64,000 nucleotides of DNA, taken from Berkiella sp964594635. GTDB taxonomy: Bacteria; Pseudomonadota; Gammaproteobacteria; Berkiellales; Berkiellaceae. The translations under genes and the position numbers were made by a program. Shown one piece after another: positions 62,010 through 64,000 of this stretch (positions within the stretch are counted from its first letter, which is position 1; each line of letters begins with the position of its first letter). The DNA is taken from contig CAZQMV010000008.1 of NCBI GenBank assembly GCA_964594635.1, positions 62,001 through 126,000 on the forward strand, read 5' to 3'. Under the pieces are notes generated by a model. The model saw only the letters and a list, made by a program, of their open reading frames with translations. It was not told where the DNA came from and did not search any database.

Positions 62010-63950
62010 ATGACATTAACTAAGCAACTACTATTATCAGGGATGATAGTTTTACTCTGCTTATTTGCTGGCATGATTACGTATGTGGTGAGAAATACGC
62101 AAACCTTTCTCGATCAACAATTATCTTCGCATGCGCAAGATACGGCTACGGCATTGGGTGTCAGCTTAACGTTGACTATGAAAAATAACGATGTCATCAC
62201 GGCAAGTCGCATCGTCGATGCCGTATTTGATAGAGGGTATTATAAAACCATTCAAGTACTTGCTGCGAACGGTTCCCCATTAGTAGAACGTCATTTAGAT
62301 GTGAAAGTGGCAGGTGTGCCGCAATATTTTATCGAGGCGTTGCCAATTAAAACCAAATCCAAAGAAGCCGTGATTATGGATGGCTGGAAAAAAGTGGGCA
62401 AAGTCGTTATTGAGAGTAATCCCGGTTTTGCTTATCAACAGATTTGGCTTACCTTTACCGAATCACTCAAATGGTTAATCATGACGGGCTTCATTGCTGT
62501 GATACTCGGTGGTGGATTGCTTTACATTATACTGCGCCCCTTACGCGCAATTACTAAGCAAGCCGCTGCAATTTGTAACCAACAATTCACTGTTCAAGAA
62601 TCTTTGCCATGGACATTGGATCTGCGCCAAGTGGTTTTAGCAATGAATCGCATGTCGAGCCGTTTGAAGAATATGTTCGAAGAGCAATTGCAAACCTCTG
62701 AGCGACTACGTGAACAAGCTTATAAAGATCCTGTGACACATTTAGGTAATCGTCGTTATTTCGATTTACAATTCGATCATGTTCTTGCAGATGAAGAAAA
62801 AGTAGGCGTTGGTGTATTTTTACTCATTGAACTAAAGCATTTTAAAGAATATAACGATCAATATGGTTATGAAGCCGGTGACAATTTGCTAAAAGGCGTA
62901 GCAAATATCATTAGCCAATCAGTAGCAGCTTATGAAAACACCATTTTGGCCAATAAGGGCGCAAGCTTCTTTATTGTGTTACCTGGTAAGACTAAACCCA
63001 TAGCAGAAGAAGTTGCCAGTAACATTAGCCAACAATTTAATGAACTCTCCATTAAAGGTATTAGCAAAACCACGGAAGTGGGCAATATGGGTGTTGTAGA
63101 ATTTACGACCGAAACGGCTAAAAAAGATATTCTCGCCAGTGCCGATATGGCTTTACGTAGCGCACAAAGCTCTGGTGTTAACTCGTGGTCGTTGGCGCTT
63201 CTGGCACAGAAAAACATTCATGGTGCATTGGAATGGAGTGCTATTTTTGATAAAGCGATCCGTGAAAACAATATCGTTTTACACTTTCAAGAAGTGCAAA
63301 ACTGGCGAAATCCCAGTGAGAAAATGTATGAAACATTATTGCGACTTCCGCTTGCCGATAATCAATTAGTGTCAGCTGGAGTCTTCATGCCCATGGCTGA
63401 AAGGCTAAACCAAATTATGGCTTTAGATAAACTGGTTGTTGATAATGTGATAGATCGGATCCAAAAAAGTACTTCTACCGATATTTTCTCGGTGAACATT
63501 GCCGCGAGTGGTTTTGATGATGAGCACTTTAGGAAATGGCTATTAGATCGTGTGAAATCCTTGGGCAAGAAAGCGGGTCGCTTGGTGATTGAATTACCAG
63601 AGTATGGCGTCATTAATCGTCTTGAAACCGTTCGCAGCCTATTTTTGAAAATATCAGAATTAGGGGTGAAAACAGCGATCGATCATTATGGCAAAAATTT
63701 TAGTTCATTCTCTTACCTTTACAATTTAAAGTGCCATTACTTAAAAATTGACGGTGGGTTTATCAGACAAATTCAAGGCAGTGAAGAAAATCAATTTTTT
63801 GTTAGAAGCCTTGTTGATATTGCACATAGTCTTGATATTTTAGTGATAGCGGAATCCGTTGAGACGCAAGAAGAGTATCAAACTTTACAGCAATTAAAAG
63901 TTGATGGTGTTCAGGGTTATTTCGTTGGCAAACCAACCGAAATTAGTTAA
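62010..63950 (+). CDS. lapD: c-di-GMP receptor LapD with degenerate GGDEF and EAL domains
   Basis: 646 residues: helix 7-28, periplasmic LapD_MoxY domain (~30-150) with the GWKKVG hairpin motif, second helix ~150-175, HAMP ~175-230, GGDEF ~235-390, EAL ~410-646. The GGDEF signature is GASFF (317-321). The EAL signature is E441-T-L and DDFG is D558-H-Y-G, so neither synthesis nor hydrolysis is expected. Such proteins bind c-di-GMP through the EAL domain and hold LapG in the periplasm. SD TAGGAG lies 6 nt before the ATG. It is the last gene of the lap group, downstream of a stem-loop. Confidence 0.93.
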   Translation: MTLTKQLLLSGMIVLLCLFAGMITYVVRNTQTFLDQQLSSHAQDTATALGVSLTLTMKNNDVITASRIVDAVFDRGYYKTIQVLAANGSPLVERHLDVKVAGVPQYFIEALPIKTKSKEAVIMDGWKKVGKVVIESNPGFAYQQIWLTFTESLKWLIMTGFIAVILGGGLLYIILRPLRAITKQAAAICNQQFTVQESLPWTLDLRQVVLAMNRMSSRLKNMFEEQLQTSERLREQAYKDPVTHLGNRRYFDLQFDHVLADEEKVGVGVFLLIELKHFKEYNDQYGYEAGDNLLKGVANIISQSVAAYENTILANKGASFFIVLPGKTKPIAEEVASNISQQFNELSIKGISKTTEVGNMGVVEFTTETAKKDILASADMALRSAQSSGVNSWSLALLAQKNIHGALEWSAIFDKAIRENNIVLHFQEVQNWRNPSEKMYETLLRLPLADNQLVSAGVFMPMAERLNQIMALDKLVVDNVIDRIQKSTSTDIFSVNIAASGFDDEHFRKWLLDRVKSLGKKAGRLVIELPEYGVINRLETVRSLFLKISELGVKTAIDHYGKNFSSFSYLYNLKCHYLKIDGGFIRQIQGSEENQFFVRSLVDIAHSLDILVIAESVETQEEYQTLQQLKVDGVQGYFVGKPTEIS

Positions 63951-64000
63951 CTCGGCTCTTGCATGCCGCAAAGGAATGCCTTAGGGTTGGTTTTTACACG

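Noticed and set aside
62010..63950. LapD as an active diguanylate cyclase or phosphodiesterase
   Set aside because: GGDEF reads GASFF, EAL reads ETL and DDFG reads DHYG, so the catalytic residues for both reactions are lost.

Overview
The window looks like a chromosomal piece of a low-GC gammaproteobacterium. Gene content (HrpA, PurU, DacB, GlpD, MlaA, BioF, a Lap-type secretion locus, several outer-membrane proteins) fixes the class. The style of the accessory genes (MFS pairs, an alpha/beta hydrolase with inserted membrane helices, many lineage-specific proteins) suggests Legionellales or a relative, but this is inference. No tRNA, rRNA, CRISPR array, transposase or phage gene was seen.

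Layout. 1-720: 3' end of a colicin E3-type rRNase toxin with a candidate immunity gene, then a hairpin-rich spacer. 1.1-4 kb: a formylglycine-type sulfatase and its maturase (FGE). 4-5.5 kb: three unknown minus-strand genes. 5.6-6 kb: a YerC/TrpR-type regulator whose promoter carries a 20-bp palindrome. 6.2-15.8 kb: an alpha/beta hydrolase, then a glycan-modification cluster (methyltransferase, GT-C glycosyltransferase, two NAD epimerases, polyprenyl-phosphate glycosyltransferase, and a 977-residue TPR-sulfotransferase-TPR-methyltransferase fusion). 15.8-18 kb: BioF and an exported hydrolase. 18-23 kb: two autotransporter-type proteins in tandem. 23-26 kb: thioesterase, small proteins including an HPt-like protein without its histidine, and a membrane protein. 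26-31.7 kb: PurU, PBP4 (DacB), a minimal MscS channel, two MFS transporters. 31.8-36.3 kb: TolC/HlyD/MacB-type tripartite efflux operon. 36.4-44.5 kb: class II glutamine amidotransferase, GlpD, M61 peptidase, HrpA. 44.5-52.8 kb: a 1368-residue membrane protein of unknown function, a phosphate-selective-type porin, MlaA and an alginate-export-type porin.

The most coherent system is at 52.9-64 kb. A PP2C phosphatase with a degenerate receiver domain and a STAS protein (an HsbR/HsbA-like partner switch) sit directly upstream of a type I secretion system of the LapB/LapC/LapE kind, a LuxR-type regulator, the periplasmic protease LapG and the c-di-GMP receptor LapD with inactive GGDEF and EAL motifs. 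By analogy with Pseudomonas fluorescens this should control retention of a giant surface adhesin. The adhesin itself (LapA-like) is not in the window.

Four copies of a roughly 100-bp palindromic intergenic repeat lie just after gene ends (36.3, 51.4, 60.9 and 61.8 kb). The last two flank lapG in opposite orientations. A separate 95-nt stem-loop precedes lapD.
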